Shown here: positions 32,526 to 42,100 of the stretch, one piece after another
Position numbering within the stretch: the first letter of the stretch is position 1
Layout of the letters: every line of letters starts with the position of its first letter
Source: Gammaproteobacteria bacterium
GTDB taxonomy: Bacteria; Pseudomonadota; Gammaproteobacteria; GCA-001735895
NCBI GenBank assembly: GCA_030595795.1
Contig: JAUVCH010000011.1
Span: forward strand, 1 to 58,722
Direction of reading: 5' to 3'
DNA: 58,722 bases
Position numbers and translations under genes: made by a program
The notes under the pieces: generated by a model
Database searches by the model: none
Told to the model about the DNA's origin: nothing
What the model saw: the letters and a program-made list of their open reading frames with translations, nothing else

Positions 32526-35126
32526 ATGATAACCAGTGCCGAGTTACGGGATCAATTCCTGAAATATTTTGAAAGCAAGGGCCACAGCATTGTGCCTTCT
32601 AGTCCGCTAGTGCCCGGAAACGATCCCACGTTGCTATTTACCAATGCTGGTATGGTGCAGTTTAAGGATGTCTTCCTTGGCACTGATCAGCGAGGCTATA
32701 AAACCGCGACAACTTCACAACGTTGCGTGCGTGCTGGTGGTAAACATAACGATCTGGAAAATGTCGGTTATACCGCCAGGCATCATACCTTTTTTGAGAT
32801 GCTCGGCAATTTCAGCTTTGGCGATTATTTCAAGAAAGAGGCGATTAACTATGCATGGGATTTTCTGACTAACGTGGTCGGTCTGTCCGAAGAAAAACTC
32901 TGGGTGACTATTTATGCTGACGACGACGAGGCTGCGGATATCTGGTTGAATGACATTGGCGTGCCCGAAGATCGTTTCACTCGAATAGGAACATCGGATA
33001 ATTTCTGGTCGATGGGCGACACGGGTCCTTGTGGCCCCTGCAGCGAGATCTTCTATGATCACGGTCCCGAAATCGAAGGCGGGCCTCCGGGTACGGCCGA
33101 AGAAGACGGCGACAGATATATCGAAATATGGAATCTGGTCTTTATGCAGTTTAATAAAGATATCGATGGCGTCATGCATCCATTGCCGAAACCTTCGGTC
33201 GATACGGGTATGGGTCTGGAGCGTCTCGCCGCCATCTTGCAAAATGTACACAATAATTACGATATTGATCTATTTCAGACTTTAATCAAAAAGGCAGCCG
33301 TTTTAACCCAGACCAACGATCTCGAAAACAAATCGCTACGAGTCATTGCCGACCATATTCGTTCCTGCGCATTTTTAATTGTCGATGGTGTATTGCCATC
33401 TAATGAAGGCCGGGGATATGTTTTGCGTCGAATTATTCGGCGGGCCGCGCGTCATGGCCATCAACTCGGTTGTAAGAAACCGTTCTTTTATCAACTGGTT
33501 TCGACACTCGATGAACTCATGGGCGATGCCTATCCAGAGTTACGCAAATTAGTCGACCATGTATCTCGCGTATTACAAAAAGAAGAAGAGCGATTCGCCG
33601 AAACTCTAGAGCAGGGCATGCGCATACTCGAAGACAGTATTGCGGGCATGAAGGGCAATACTATCGATGGCGATACCGTTTTTAAGCTCTACGATACCTA
33701 TGGGTTCCCGGCCGACCTGACCGCAGATGTCGCGCGAGAACGCGATTTAGAAATCGACCAGGCCGGTTTCGACGTGGCGATGGAAGCACAAAGAACGCGC
33801 GCTCGTGCCTCCAGTCAATTTGGGGTGGCTAGTGATGGACTCAAACTCAACGGTTATATCGCCAGTGGGTTTCTGGGCTATGAAAAAGCTGTTGCCGAAG
33901 GCCAGGTTGTAGGGGTTTTACAGAATGGAGAACCAACCAAATCGCTCGATAATGGCGACGAAGCCATAGTTATCCTTGATCAAACGCCTTTTTACGCTGA
34001 GTCGGGTGGACAAGTAGGTGATATTGGTATTTTATCCGGCGATGGGTTCCGGTTTCAGGTTCTTGATACCCAAAAGCAACACGATGTTTATCTGCATGTC
34101 GGTAATCTGGTGTCGGGTCAACTTTCCTCAGGTAACCAGGTTACAGCAAAAATAGACGAAACTTTTCGTCGCGCAGTCATGTTCAACCATTCGGCAACAC
34201 ATTTAATGCACGAGGCCTTACGCCAGGTATTGGGGGATCACGTCCTACAAAAGGGTTCGTTGGTTGATTCAGAGAAACTGCGTTTCGATTTTTCGCATTA
34301 TCAGCCGCTAACCAGAGAAGAAATTGTCCGTATAGAAACCATGGTGAACGATCAGGTTAGAATCAATACTGAGACTTCGGCTCGGATAATGGATATGGAA
34401 TCCGCTAAAGCTACCGGGGCTATGGCTTTATTCGGGGAAAAATACGGTGATGAAGTTCGGGTTCTGAGCATCGGCACCGATTCGGTCGAGTTGTGCGGTG
34501 GTACCCATGTACAACGTGCTGGCGATATCGGCCTGTTTAAGGTCGTGCTCGAAACAGGCATTGCCTCGGGTGTTCGTCGTATCGAAGCGGTTACTGGTGA
34601 TACTGCGGTTAAACGGTTTATCGATGCTGAAAGCAAACTCGAAGAAGCCGCTCAGGTACTCAAGACCAGTCGCGACGACCTGGTTCCTCGAATCGGTCAA
34701 CTTAATGCAGCCAATCGTAGCCTGGAAAAAGAGCTGGAAGCGTTGAAATCTAAAGCAGCGAGTCAGGCGGGTGGTGATCTGGCGGCTCAGGCTCAGGATG
34801 TTAAAGGGATTAAAGTGCTAGCTTCCATTCTCGACGGGGCTAATGTTAAAACCCTGCGAGAGACGGTCGATCAGCTTAAAAATAAATTAGGTGAAGCGGC
34901 TGTGGTTCTGGCCAGCAGTGAAAATGGTAAAGTTTCGATAATTGCCGGTGTCACCAAAGGCCAGACCAATAAAATTAGGGCAGGTGATCTCGCTAACATG
35001 GTCGCCGAACAGTGCGGTGGACGCGGCGGTGGTAGACCTGATATGGCGCAAGCCGGGGGTGATCAACCGGAGAATCTACCTAAGGCGCTAGCATCAGTCT
35101 CGGACTGGGTGGCGAATCAACTCTAA
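32526..35126 (+). CDS. alaS: Alanyl-tRNA synthetase
   Basis: This 866-residue class II synthetase charges tRNA-Ala. Visible parts are the catalytic start ([21 protein letters not shown]), [10 protein letters not shown], the editing domain zinc motifs HSATHLMH and CGGTHV, and the C-terminal DHHA1-type [18 protein letters not shown] 32526 matches the family start; an in-frame TTG at 32484 would add an unconserved leader. No strong ribosome binding site is seen. The region around the start overlaps nothing, and lysC follows after 93 bases. Confidence 0.98.
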   Translation: MITSAELRDQFLKYFESKGHSIVPSSPLVPGNDPTLLFTNAGMVQFKDVFLGTDQRGYKTATTSQRCVRAGGKHNDLENVGYTARHHTFFEMLGNFSFGDYFKKEAINYAWDFLTNVVGLSEEKLWVTIYADDDEAADIWLNDIGVPEDRFTRIGTSDNFWSMGDTGPCGPCSEIFYDHGPEIEGGPPGTAEEDGDRYIEIWNLVFMQFNKDIDGVMHPLPKPSVDTGMGLERLAAILQNVHNNYDIDLFQTLIKKAAVLTQTNDLENKSLRVIADHIRSCAFLIVDGVLPSNEGRGYVLRRIIRRAARHGHQLGCKKPFFYQLVSTLDELMGDAYPELRKLVDHVSRVLQKEEERFAETLEQGMRILEDSIAGMKGNTIDGDTVFKLYDTYGFPADLTADVARERDLEIDQAGFDVAMEAQRTRARASSQFGVASDGLKLNGYIASGFLGYEKAVAEGQVVGVLQNGEPTKSLDNGDEAIVILDQTPFYAESGGQVGDIGILSGDGFRFQVLDTQKQHDVYLHVGNLVSGQLSSGNQVTAKIDETFRRAVMFNHSATHLMHEALRQVLGDHVLQKGSLVDSEKLRFDFSHYQPLTREEIVRIETMVNDQVRINTETSARIMDMESAKATGAMALFGEKYGDEVRVLSIGTDSVELCGGTHVQRAGDIGLFKVVLETGIASGVRRIEAVTGDTAVKRFIDAESKLEEAAQVLKTSRDDLVPRIGQLNAANRSLEKELEALKSKAASQAGGDLAAQAQDVKGIKVLASILDGANVKTLRETVDQLKNKLGEAAVVLASSENGKVSIIAGVTKGQTNKIRAGDLANMVAEQCGGRGGGRPDMAQAGGDQPENLPKALASVSDWVANQL

Positions 35127-35150
35127 CTCCTGATAAATCGGCCATTTCAT

Positions 35151-35179
35151 TATACAAATGAGCGTAATTTTCTTATAAT
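35151..35179 (+). promoter_or_regulatory. Sigma-70-type promoter upstream of lysC
   Basis: TATACA (35151-35156), 17 bases, TATAAT (35174-35179). The transcript would start about 35 bases before the lysC ATG, so lysC need not depend on alaS read-through. Confidence 0.5.
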
Positions 35180-35219
35180 CCGCGCTCGATTTTTCACGGA
35201 ATTTACTGGCGACTGATTA

Positions 35220-36449
35220 ATGCCCCTTCTCGTTCAAAAATATGGCGGTACTTCGGTTGGTACGATCAAACGCATCGAAGCGGTTGCCGACAAAGTAATC
35301 GGCTATAAAAATCAGGGTAACGATATGGTGGTTGTGGTTTCTGCGATGAGTGGTGAAACCAACCGTTTGGTCAGCCTGGCGCAGGACATAGACTCGCAGG
35401 CCAAAGGTCGTGAACTCGATGTATTGTTGACTACCGGCGAGCAGGTCACCATTGCATTATTGGCGATGGCTTTCGAAAAGCGAGGTTATCCAGCTCGATC
35501 ATATACTGGCGGCCAGGTACGAATCGTCACCGATAGCGCACATAACAAGGCTCGCATCAAGTCAATCGATGACGAGAATATCAAGCGCGATCTCGACGCT
35601 GGACGAATTGTTGTAGTCGCCGGCTTCCAGGGTATCGATGAAGACAGTAATATTACCACGCTTGGACGCGGTGGCTCCGATACTACTGGTGTAGCGTTGG
35701 CAGCTGCTTTGAAAGCCGACGAATGTCAGATTTTTACCGATGTCGATGGTGTCTACACCACCGATCCTAGGGTTGAACCCGACGCTCGACGTCTGAACAC
35801 CATCACTTTCGAAGAAATGCTGGAAATGGCCAGTCTGGGATCTAAAGTATTGCAAACCCGGGCGGTCGAATTTGCACAAAAATATCAGGTGCCACTGCGA
35901 GTGTTATCCTCATTTGAAAGCGGTGAAGGAACCTTAATAACCACAGAGTACGAAGCGGATGATATTATGGAACAAGCCTTAATTTCTGGCATCGCCTTTA
36001 ATCGAGACGAAGCCCAATTGACCATCAACGGTGTTGCCGACACCCCCGGAGTTGCTTATCAAATATTAGGCCCTATCTCCGATGCTAATATCGAAGTCGA
36101 CATGATATTGCAGAATATAGGCGCTGATGGCACGACCGATTTTACCTTTACCGTACATCGAAACGATTTCGATACAGCGCTGGCATCACTGCAAAAAGCA
36201 GCCGGGAGCCTGGAGGCTCGTGAAGTATCTGGCAATAATAAAATAGTTAAAATTTCGATTGTTGGCGTCGGAATGCGCTCACACGCTGGGATCGCGAGCC
36301 GCATGTTCGAGGTATTAGCGAAAGAGGGTATCAATATTTTAATGATATCGACCTCGGAAATTAAAATTTCCGTCGTGGTTGATGAAAAATATCTGGAACT
36401 TGGCGTTCGCGCACTGCACGAAGGCTTTGATCTCAAACAGGAATCTTGA
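35220..36449 (+). CDS. lysC: Aspartate kinase (monofunctional, LysC-type)
   Basis: This 409-residue aspartokinase phosphorylates aspartate in the first step of lysine, threonine and methionine synthesis. It has the KYGGTSVG start (residues 7-14), TTLGRGGSDTTGVALAAAL (near 145) and two C-terminal ACT domains (about 265-405) for feedback control. The length fits the single-domain class found between alaS and csrA in gammaproteobacteria. Nothing unusual is visible. Confidence 0.97.
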   Translation: MPLLVQKYGGTSVGTIKRIEAVADKVIGYKNQGNDMVVVVSAMSGETNRLVSLAQDIDSQAKGRELDVLLTTGEQVTIALLAMAFEKRGYPARSYTGGQVRIVTDSAHNKARIKSIDDENIKRDLDAGRIVVVAGFQGIDEDSNITTLGRGGSDTTGVALAAALKADECQIFTDVDGVYTTDPRVEPDARRLNTITFEEMLEMASLGSKVLQTRAVEFAQKYQVPLRVLSSFESGEGTLITTEYEADDIMEQALISGIAFNRDEAQLTINGVADTPGVAYQILGPISDANIEVDMILQNIGADGTTDFTFTVHRNDFDTALASLQKAAGSLEAREVSGNNKIVKISIVGVGMRSHAGIASRMFEVLAKEGINILMISTSEIKISVVVDEKYLELGVRALHEGFDLKQES

Positions 36450-36638
36450 TCTTATATATCTTAATTGGTATAGGGTTGTCCAAGGTAGTAATATGGGAAA
36501 TATGAGCTGGTCACCCGGAGATTTGTTGGGTAAAATAGCCGCGCTTGGATTATACAAGCGGAATAAAAATAAAAATTGGAACGACTCGTATGAGAATACT
36601 GGTCATGATTACTGTGTTTTACAAATTGGAGAATTAAT

Positions 36639-36881
36639 ATGCTGATATTAACTCGGCGAGTCGGAGAGACTTTAATGATAGGCGATGACGTTACTGTCAC
36701 AGTCCTGGGCGTTAAAGGAAACCAGGTAAGAATAGGAATTAACGCACCCAGGGAAGTAGCGGTACACCGTGAAGAAATTTACGAGCGTATCAAAGCTGAA
36801 CAAAATGGGGGCCAGGGCCAAGATGAGGTTCAGGACGACGATCAGGACGACGATCAGGATCAGATAGGAAATCAGGCTTAA
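36639..36881 (+). CDS. csrA: Carbon storage regulator CsrA with acidic tail
   Basis: This 80-residue CsrA binds GGA-containing mRNA leaders and controls central metabolism, motility and biofilm. The core [19 protein letters not shown] and the RNA-binding C-terminal segment [16 protein letters not shown] (with the key Arg) are intact. The last 25 residues form an acidic, Gln/Asp-rich tail ([11 protein letters not shown]) that is longer and more repetitive than usual. GGAG lies 7 bases before ATG 36639. The 189 bases between lysC and csrA hold no other gene I can support. Confidence 0.97.
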   Translation: MLILTRRVGETLMIGDDVTVTVLGVKGNQVRIGINAPREVAVHREEIYERIKAEQNGGQGQDEVQDDDQDDDQDQIGNQA

Positions 36882-36909
36882 ATAGGGCTGACTGGGACGT
36901 AATATAAAT

Positions 36910-36924
36910 CGGCGATTCTCGCCG
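36910..36924. terminator. Short GC-rich hairpin after csrA
   Basis: CGGCGA-TTC-TCGCCG is a perfect 6-base stem followed by CTTTAT. It lies 29 bases after the csrA stop and 22 bases before the tRNA gene. The U-run is poor, so termination is only possible. Confidence 0.4.
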
Positions 36925-36946
36925 CTTTATCAAATACATAAAATTT

Positions 36947-37037
36947 GGAGAGATGGCCGAGTGGCTGAAGGCGCTCCCCTGCTAAGGGAGTATACGTTAA
37001 TCGCGTATCGAGGGTTCGAATCCCTCTCTCTCCGCCA
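36947..37037 (+). tRNA. serX: tRNA-Ser (anticodon GCT)
   Basis: This 91-base gene folds as a class II tRNA. The acceptor stem is GGAGAGA/TCTCTCC. The D arm is TGGCCGAGTGGCTGAAGGC. The anticodon stem CTCCC/GGGAG encloses CTGCTAA, with GCT at 36981-36983. A long variable arm follows, then a GGTTCGAATCC T arm, and CCA is encoded at 37035-37037. It reads AGC/AGU serine codons. It marks the end of the conserved recA-csrA block and the left edge of the defence island. Confidence 0.97.
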
Positions 37038-37043
37038 TCAAGT

Positions 37044-37079
37044 AGCCCTAAGTAATTGTTATTTAGGGCTTTTTATTTT
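37044..37079 (+). terminator. Intrinsic terminator after tRNA-Ser
   Basis: AGCCCTAA (37044-37051) and TTAGGGCT (37063-37070) form an 8-base stem with an 11-base loop, followed by TTTTATTTT. It starts 6 bases after the tRNA CCA end. Confidence 0.88.
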
Positions 37080-37776
37080 GTATTAAATTTTATCCCACCA
37101 TTAAACCCACCAATTATTTTTACTAGGGACTTGTTTGAGGGTTGACTACTTTTCGCTAATTAAGATATTTGTTCAAGTTAAGCTGACGTTCCTAGTGGGT
37201 GCTGTAAATGGGGAAAAACGGCACAGGCTGTCTGAAAACTCCAAAAAGTGGCGTTAGTGAAAAACTTTCTCCCACAACTGATTAATTATGGTGCTGATAT
37301 TGACATGAATTACCCACACAGAGGGCGATAACGGGCATAAACTAGCGACGAGTTTCCACTTTGATGTTTCGAAAATAGTTTTCACACAACCTGGGCACGT
37401 TGCAGACATACGTTAAGATTCGCTATTCTGCTGTTTACAATACGATAGTCGTCAAGATGCAGAGGTATAGTGCAGCTGAAGTTTGACGCCTTGATGGGAG
37501 GCTGATGTAGTCTTCAAAGTGTCTTCTATACCAAGGCCTGCCTTTGACAAGGGGAGACGATTTCTAACAGTTACAGGCAGATATACCATAGTCGATATAC
37601 CAACTACTGGTATTCATCACGATTGCAACCAAAGATGTTCTATTCTCCACGGGTATCGAATCTAGTCAGCTAAAATAGTAGAAGTGAAAAAGCTTTTCAC
37701 AGGGTTATACAAACTCCGTAAAACCAGACTAACAGAGAGTCTATAGAATTCACTGCTAGTGTCGGATAACCAATAT
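37080..37776. other. Gene-free left flank of the defence island
   Basis: About 700 bases hold no ORF that I can support. Several short inverted repeats are visible: ACTAGGGAC (37122-37130) with GTTCCTAGT (37188-37196), ATACCA-5-TGGTAT (37597-37613), and GTGAAAA-3-TTTTCAC (37684-37700). No integrase and no copy of the tRNA 3' end is seen within the window. It could be a decayed integration module or contain an unannotated structured RNA. Neither can be shown from the sequence. Confidence 0.5.
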
Positions 37777-37826
37777 AGAACCTAAAATGCACCATAATTG
37801 CACCATTATAGGTTCTGTGCTATGGT
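37777..37826 (+). promoter_or_regulatory. Promoter with tandem repeats and an inverted repeat
   Basis: TTGCAC (37798-37803), 17 bases, TATGGT (37821-37826) is a plausible sigma-70 promoter. It is overlapped by two tandem 11-base repeats, TGCACCATAAT and TGCACCATTAT (37788-37809). An outer inverted repeat, AGAACCTA and TAGGTTCT, spans 37777-37816. The arrangement suits a ribbon-helix-helix repressor, and the gene it drives encodes one. Confidence 0.65.
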
Positions 37827-37854
37827 GTCCTCATCTTAACCAAGGAGACACCGT

Positions 37855-38448
37855 ATGAGCGACCTGAGAAGACTAATTAAGAAGTCTAAAGCGACAAAAA
37901 AAGAGCCTGTTGCATCAACTATCCGAATCCCAAAAGTGTTGTCGTTATTTATTGAAGATTTGTCTGAGCAACTAGATCTCTCAAAACAAGAAGTTACCTT
38001 AAAGCTGATTGAGGCAGGAGTTGAGATAGCAGAGAAAGAGCTTGAGTTAGAAGAGGTAGTTAAAAGTGCCTTTCATGTACTGAATACCAATAGAAGACAT
38101 GATGAAAGTGATCATGACTACATGCTAAATAATGGAATTGCAGCGGCATTTTATGATCCATGGAAATTCAACATCGACCGAATAAATAAAGGCGATACTG
38201 TGTTTTTATATGAAAACGGTACTGGTATTGTTGCCTTTGGAATTGGCTCTGGCGATACTCTGAAGAAGAATAGATACGACGATACAGATGAATGCCATTA
38301 TCAAGAGCTATCTGATTTTAAGATTTTAGACAATCCATTACCGGCTGCAAAAATAAAGGAAGTCCTCGGTAGAAATGTTGCATTTCTACGAACAATGTCT
38401 GGCATGCCAGATGGACAGAAAATACTCGATGAAATCACTAGTAAGTAA
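37855..38448 (+). CDS. RHH plus EVE/PUA-like domain protein
   Basis: This 197-residue protein has a basic start, then a ribbon-helix-helix-like segment (residues 20-55: STIRIPKVLSLFIEDLSEQL, then SKQEVTLKLIEAGVEIAE). A C-terminal domain (about 75-190) has the EVE/PUA-like pattern AAAFYDPWKFNIDRINKGDTVFLYENGTGIVAFG. EVE-like domains are associated with recognition of modified bases and occur in defence loci. AAGGAGA lies ideally before ATG 37855. It is the first gene of the island and probably represses itself through the tandem repeats upstream. Its role with BREX is inferred from context. Confidence 0.62.
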   Translation: MSDLRRLIKKSKATKKEPVASTIRIPKVLSLFIEDLSEQLDLSKQEVTLKLIEAGVEIAEKELELEEVVKSAFHVLNTNRRHDESDHDYMLNNGIAAAFYDPWKFNIDRINKGDTVFLYENGTGIVAFGIGSGDTLKKNRYDDTDECHYQELSDFKILDNPLPAAKIKEVLGRNVAFLRTMSGMPDGQKILDEITSK

Positions 38449-38541
38449 AACACTTAACAAACTCCTTCACAGAAATCGCTCGCTGTGAACTTGTACCACT
38501 TCAGTTGACTACTTTAATGTCAATTAGAAGAGGTAAGACCT

Positions 38542-38724
38542 ATGGGCCTAACGAGAAAAGGAATTATGAGACGTATTACCCCAAACCAAAGCATTGAATT
38601 TTTAGACCGGCTAGAAACAGGCATTAATACTATGTCTGCGAATAGTTCGTTTACTGAGCAGGATATGGAGAAGCTTCGCAAGTCTGTCGATAATGAGTTT
38701 TCTCCGATAGTCATCAGCAGCTAG
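38542..38724 (+). CDS. Small hypothetical protein
   Basis: This 60-residue ORF is preceded by AGAAGAGGTAAG and runs between the EVE-like gene and the XRE gene on the same strand. It is mildly acidic and helical (ITPNQSIEFLDRLETGINTM, FTEQDMEKLRKSVDNEF). I recognise no family. It may be a real small gene or a remnant. No other ORF competes for the interval. Confidence 0.4.
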   Translation: MGLTRKGIMRRITPNQSIEFLDRLETGINTMSANSSFTEQDMEKLRKSVDNEFSPIVISS

Positions 38725-38824
38725 CCCGGAAAGGCTCCTTTATTGCTGGCTCATCGGCCATTGCGTTGATGGATGGCTTGAATGGCAGGTTGAAGCTTAC
38801 GAGTCCACGATTTTGCATGGTTTT

Positions 38825-38847
38825 TCTTGCTATTCTGCGTAGCAAGA
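38825..38847. promoter_or_regulatory. Inverted repeat upstream of the XRE-pglW operon
   Basis: TCTTGCTA-7-TAGCAAGA is a perfect 8-base inverted repeat 55 bases before the XRE start codon. A TATATAA box (38876-38882 region) lies between it and the gene. The repeat is a candidate operator for the XRE protein; no U-run follows it. Confidence 0.5.
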
Positions 38848-38902
38848 TGCAGTCTAACCGACCATACTACACCTCTATATAAGCAAGCCGTCGGTACAAA
38901 TA

Positions 38903-39115
38903 ATGATCAGATGCAACCTTTCCCGCTATATGGGTGAGCAAAAGATGAACATCTCAGATGTTGCACGCCAAACTGGCTTGAATAGAAGCACCATTTCATC
39001 GCTTTATCATGAGAGGGCAACGCGAATAGAGCTGGGGGTAATCGAGAAGCTTTGTCGAGTATTTAAGTGTGAATTGGGCGATATGTTAGTGATTAAGGAC
39101 GAGGGCAGTGAGTAA
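38903..39115 (+). CDS. XRE/Cro-type repressor, likely BREX regulator
   Basis: This 70-residue protein is a single helix-turn-helix domain of the Cro/CI type: IRCNLSRYMGEQKMNISDVAR, then TGLNRSTISSLYHE and IEKLCRVFKCELGDMLVI. The beginning IRCNLSRxMGE is typical of the family, which fixes the start at 38903 despite a weak ribosome binding site. Its TAA stop is followed directly by the ATG of pglW with no gap, so the two are cotranscribed and coupled. It is a likely repressor of the whole BREX operon. Confidence 0.85.
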   Translation: MIRCNLSRYMGEQKMNISDVARQTGLNRSTISSLYHERATRIELGVIEKLCRVFKCELGDMLVIKDEGSE

Positions 39116-42100
39116 ATGGATAGGCTCTGGAAACAGATAACACCATCTGATTATTCTTGGGAACGTGAGGCATTAGAGTTCGCGAAGAATTTGCTTCCCG
39201 ATCATGACCCCTACCGTGCGTGGGCTAATTTTGAGTTCATCGCCCAGGACGGTTCCATAAACGAAATTGACCTAATGGTACTCACCCCCAAAGGCCTATT
39301 TCTCATCGAGATTAAATCACACCCCGGTATTATGAGTGGTGATGCAGGTACCTGGATATGGGAAAAGCCTGATGGTGGCCGTAAAGCCTTTGATAACCCT
39401 CGTATCCTTACTGACCGCAAAGCCAAAAAGCTTGCATCTTTGTTGCTAGTTCAACCTTCGGTGAAAAAGAGCAAAGAGCGGGTGCCATTCATCAATGCTC
39501 AAGTATTTCTTTCTGCTGAGAATTTGGTTAACAAACTAAAAGGGCCCGCCAGACTTAACGTCTGTACCCGTAAAAACTTCATCCATGAGATTACTCATAT
39601 CGATGAAAACTGGCGTCATCGCCGTATGAATAGTCCTGTAGCCCGAATGCTCTCTCGAGCGGTAGAAGAGGCAGGTATCAAAGAGTCCGTTCGCATGCGT
39701 CGGGTAGGGCAGTATGAACTGAAAGAACTGCTAGACGAAGCTGATCACTTTCAGGAATGGCGGGCTATTCATTCTGATTTGGGTATTGAACGTAAGGTTC
39801 GAATCTATCTTACCTACGGTAAGTCAGAAGAAGAAGCTCAGCGGTTACAGAAGGCTGCACAACTAGAATTTCGATTGCTAGAGGGTATTGAGCATCCGGG
39901 CATCCTCAAGGCTAAAGATTACCAGCAACATGACCACGGCCCCGCGCTTGTTTATGAGTACGATGCAGATTACCAGCGGCTGGATCATTGGTTACTAGAT
40001 GGTTTCAAAGATAGTAGATTAGAAACTATGCAGGCTATAAACCTGTTACGCGTCATTGCTGAAGCAGTGCAATACGCCCATGGACAAAAACTCTACCACC
40101 GAGCACTAAGCCCACATAGTATTTATGTTAAGCCTCAAGGCGAAGACAAATACAGTATCAAGATCGCAAACTGGTCAACCGCCGAACGGATTTTTGAAAC
40201 TGAAACCCGACAAATCAGTGCATTCAGCCATTTAAGTCGAATGATTCAAGATGATGCTGGCCCCTATGTCGCCCTTGAAGCTCATGCAGCTGGCGAAACT
40301 GATGGTGTCCACATGGATGTATTCTCCCTCGGTGCACTTGCTTATCACCTGTTTACCGGTAAAAAGCCAGCTGAAAATGATCTTGAGCTGCAAGACAAAC
40401 TCAGTCGCAGTAATGGCTTGCAAATTACCGATGAAGTCAATGGTGCTAGTGAGATGTTGCAATACCTTGTGCAGTACGCAACCCACCCAGACACCAGCAG
40501 CCGCCTGGACTCGGTAGAAGAAGTGATTGTCTGTCTGGACGAGATCGAAGAAGAGATCACCCGACCTGATACACAGCGCAATAGCGATCCTACCGAAGCA
40601 TTGAAGGGGGATACGTTTGAAGGTGGCATTACCGTTAAAAAGCGCCTTGGCAAGGGAGCTTGCTCAGTGGTATTTTTAGTCGATTATCAGGGACAGGCGC
40701 GGGTATTAAAGATTGCGTCAAAGCAGGAGCACAATCGCCGCCTCATGCAAGAAGGTGAAACCCTGGCCAAACTCCGACATCAATCAATTATTGCCTACCA
40801 CAAAACTTTAGATATCGCTGGTCACACCTCTCTGCTTATTGACTACACCAGTGAGGGTAATCTGGCACAACGTATTCGTAGTACTGGAGCGATTCAGTTG
40901 GAGTTGTTAGAGCGCTTCGGAGACGACTTGCTGAGTGCAGTCGCACACCTTGAAGACCAAGCCGTTGTGCACCGCGATTTAAAACCTGAAAACATTGGTT
41001 TAATGAAGCAAGGCAGCCAGCTGCATCTGGTATTGTTCGATTTCTCATTGTCGAACGTCAGTTCGGACAATATTACTGCGGGTACCGTTGCCTATATGGA
41101 TCATTTCATTCGCGACGCTGGTCGGCGCCGTTGGGACGATTTTGCCGAGCGTTTCTCAGCAGCCTTAACCCTTTATGAAATGGCTACAGGGACATTGCCT
41201 GGCTGGGCTTCGACCGAAGGCCTGCCACTCCAAATTGAAGGAGAACTGGATATCGACCGCACCGTCTTCGACCCAATTATTCGTGACCGCATGGTGAGTT
41301 TTTTCAAGAAAGTACTGGTACGAGATGTGCGTGAACGTTTTGCCAATGCCGGGGATATGCTCCGAGCCTGGCGTGAAGTCTTCCACGAAGCCAGGAAAGA
41401 CTCACAGCACCCTACGGTTCACGAAGACGATAAAATCTGTCCCATATCAGAAGCTAAGCTGGATACCCAAATAGGCTTGCTAGAGCTAAGCCCCCAGGCA
41501 TTGGATACTCTAAGCCGAAAAAACATAAATACAGTTGCAGACCTAACCAAACTTAGTCGCAGTCGTGTCCGCGTCTGGACTGGGGTAGGAGTAAAAACTC
41601 GAACCGAACTCTCCGATGTTATAGGGCAGCTACAAAGCCGACTGACCGACGATCATCAAGCCAGAGTATTGGAAACAGGCGATACTGCGGTAGTGAGTGT
41701 CGACCGTATTTTTAACCTTATTATTCCCAAGATCACCAAGGCGACCGATCAAACCAAGCTGCGTTTTTTGCATGAATACCTGGGGCGCCTCGATGGCGAT
41801 GCACCCAAAGGAATTCACAACGTCCACTGGCCAACCGCTGCCAAGTTAAGTGCCCATATAGGTATTGAAACTACAGAAGCCCGTGAACTTACCAACAAAG
41901 TACTCGCCCAATGGGCCAAGGCGAAAGCTATCACCGAGCTACGCGATGAAATCATCGAAATGCTGGATGAAAGTGGTGGCGTGATGACCGCCATCGAGCT
42001 GGCGGATGCGGTGTTGTTGCGTCGTGGCTCCGTGCAAGATAGCCCCTTACGGGAGCGCTGGGCGCAGGCAGTGGTGCGCGTAGCCGTTGAAACTGAACTG

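Noticed and set aside
37038..37854. Integrase gene or tRNA attachment duplicate
   Set aside because: No integrase-like ORF and no repeat of the tRNA 3' end was seen.
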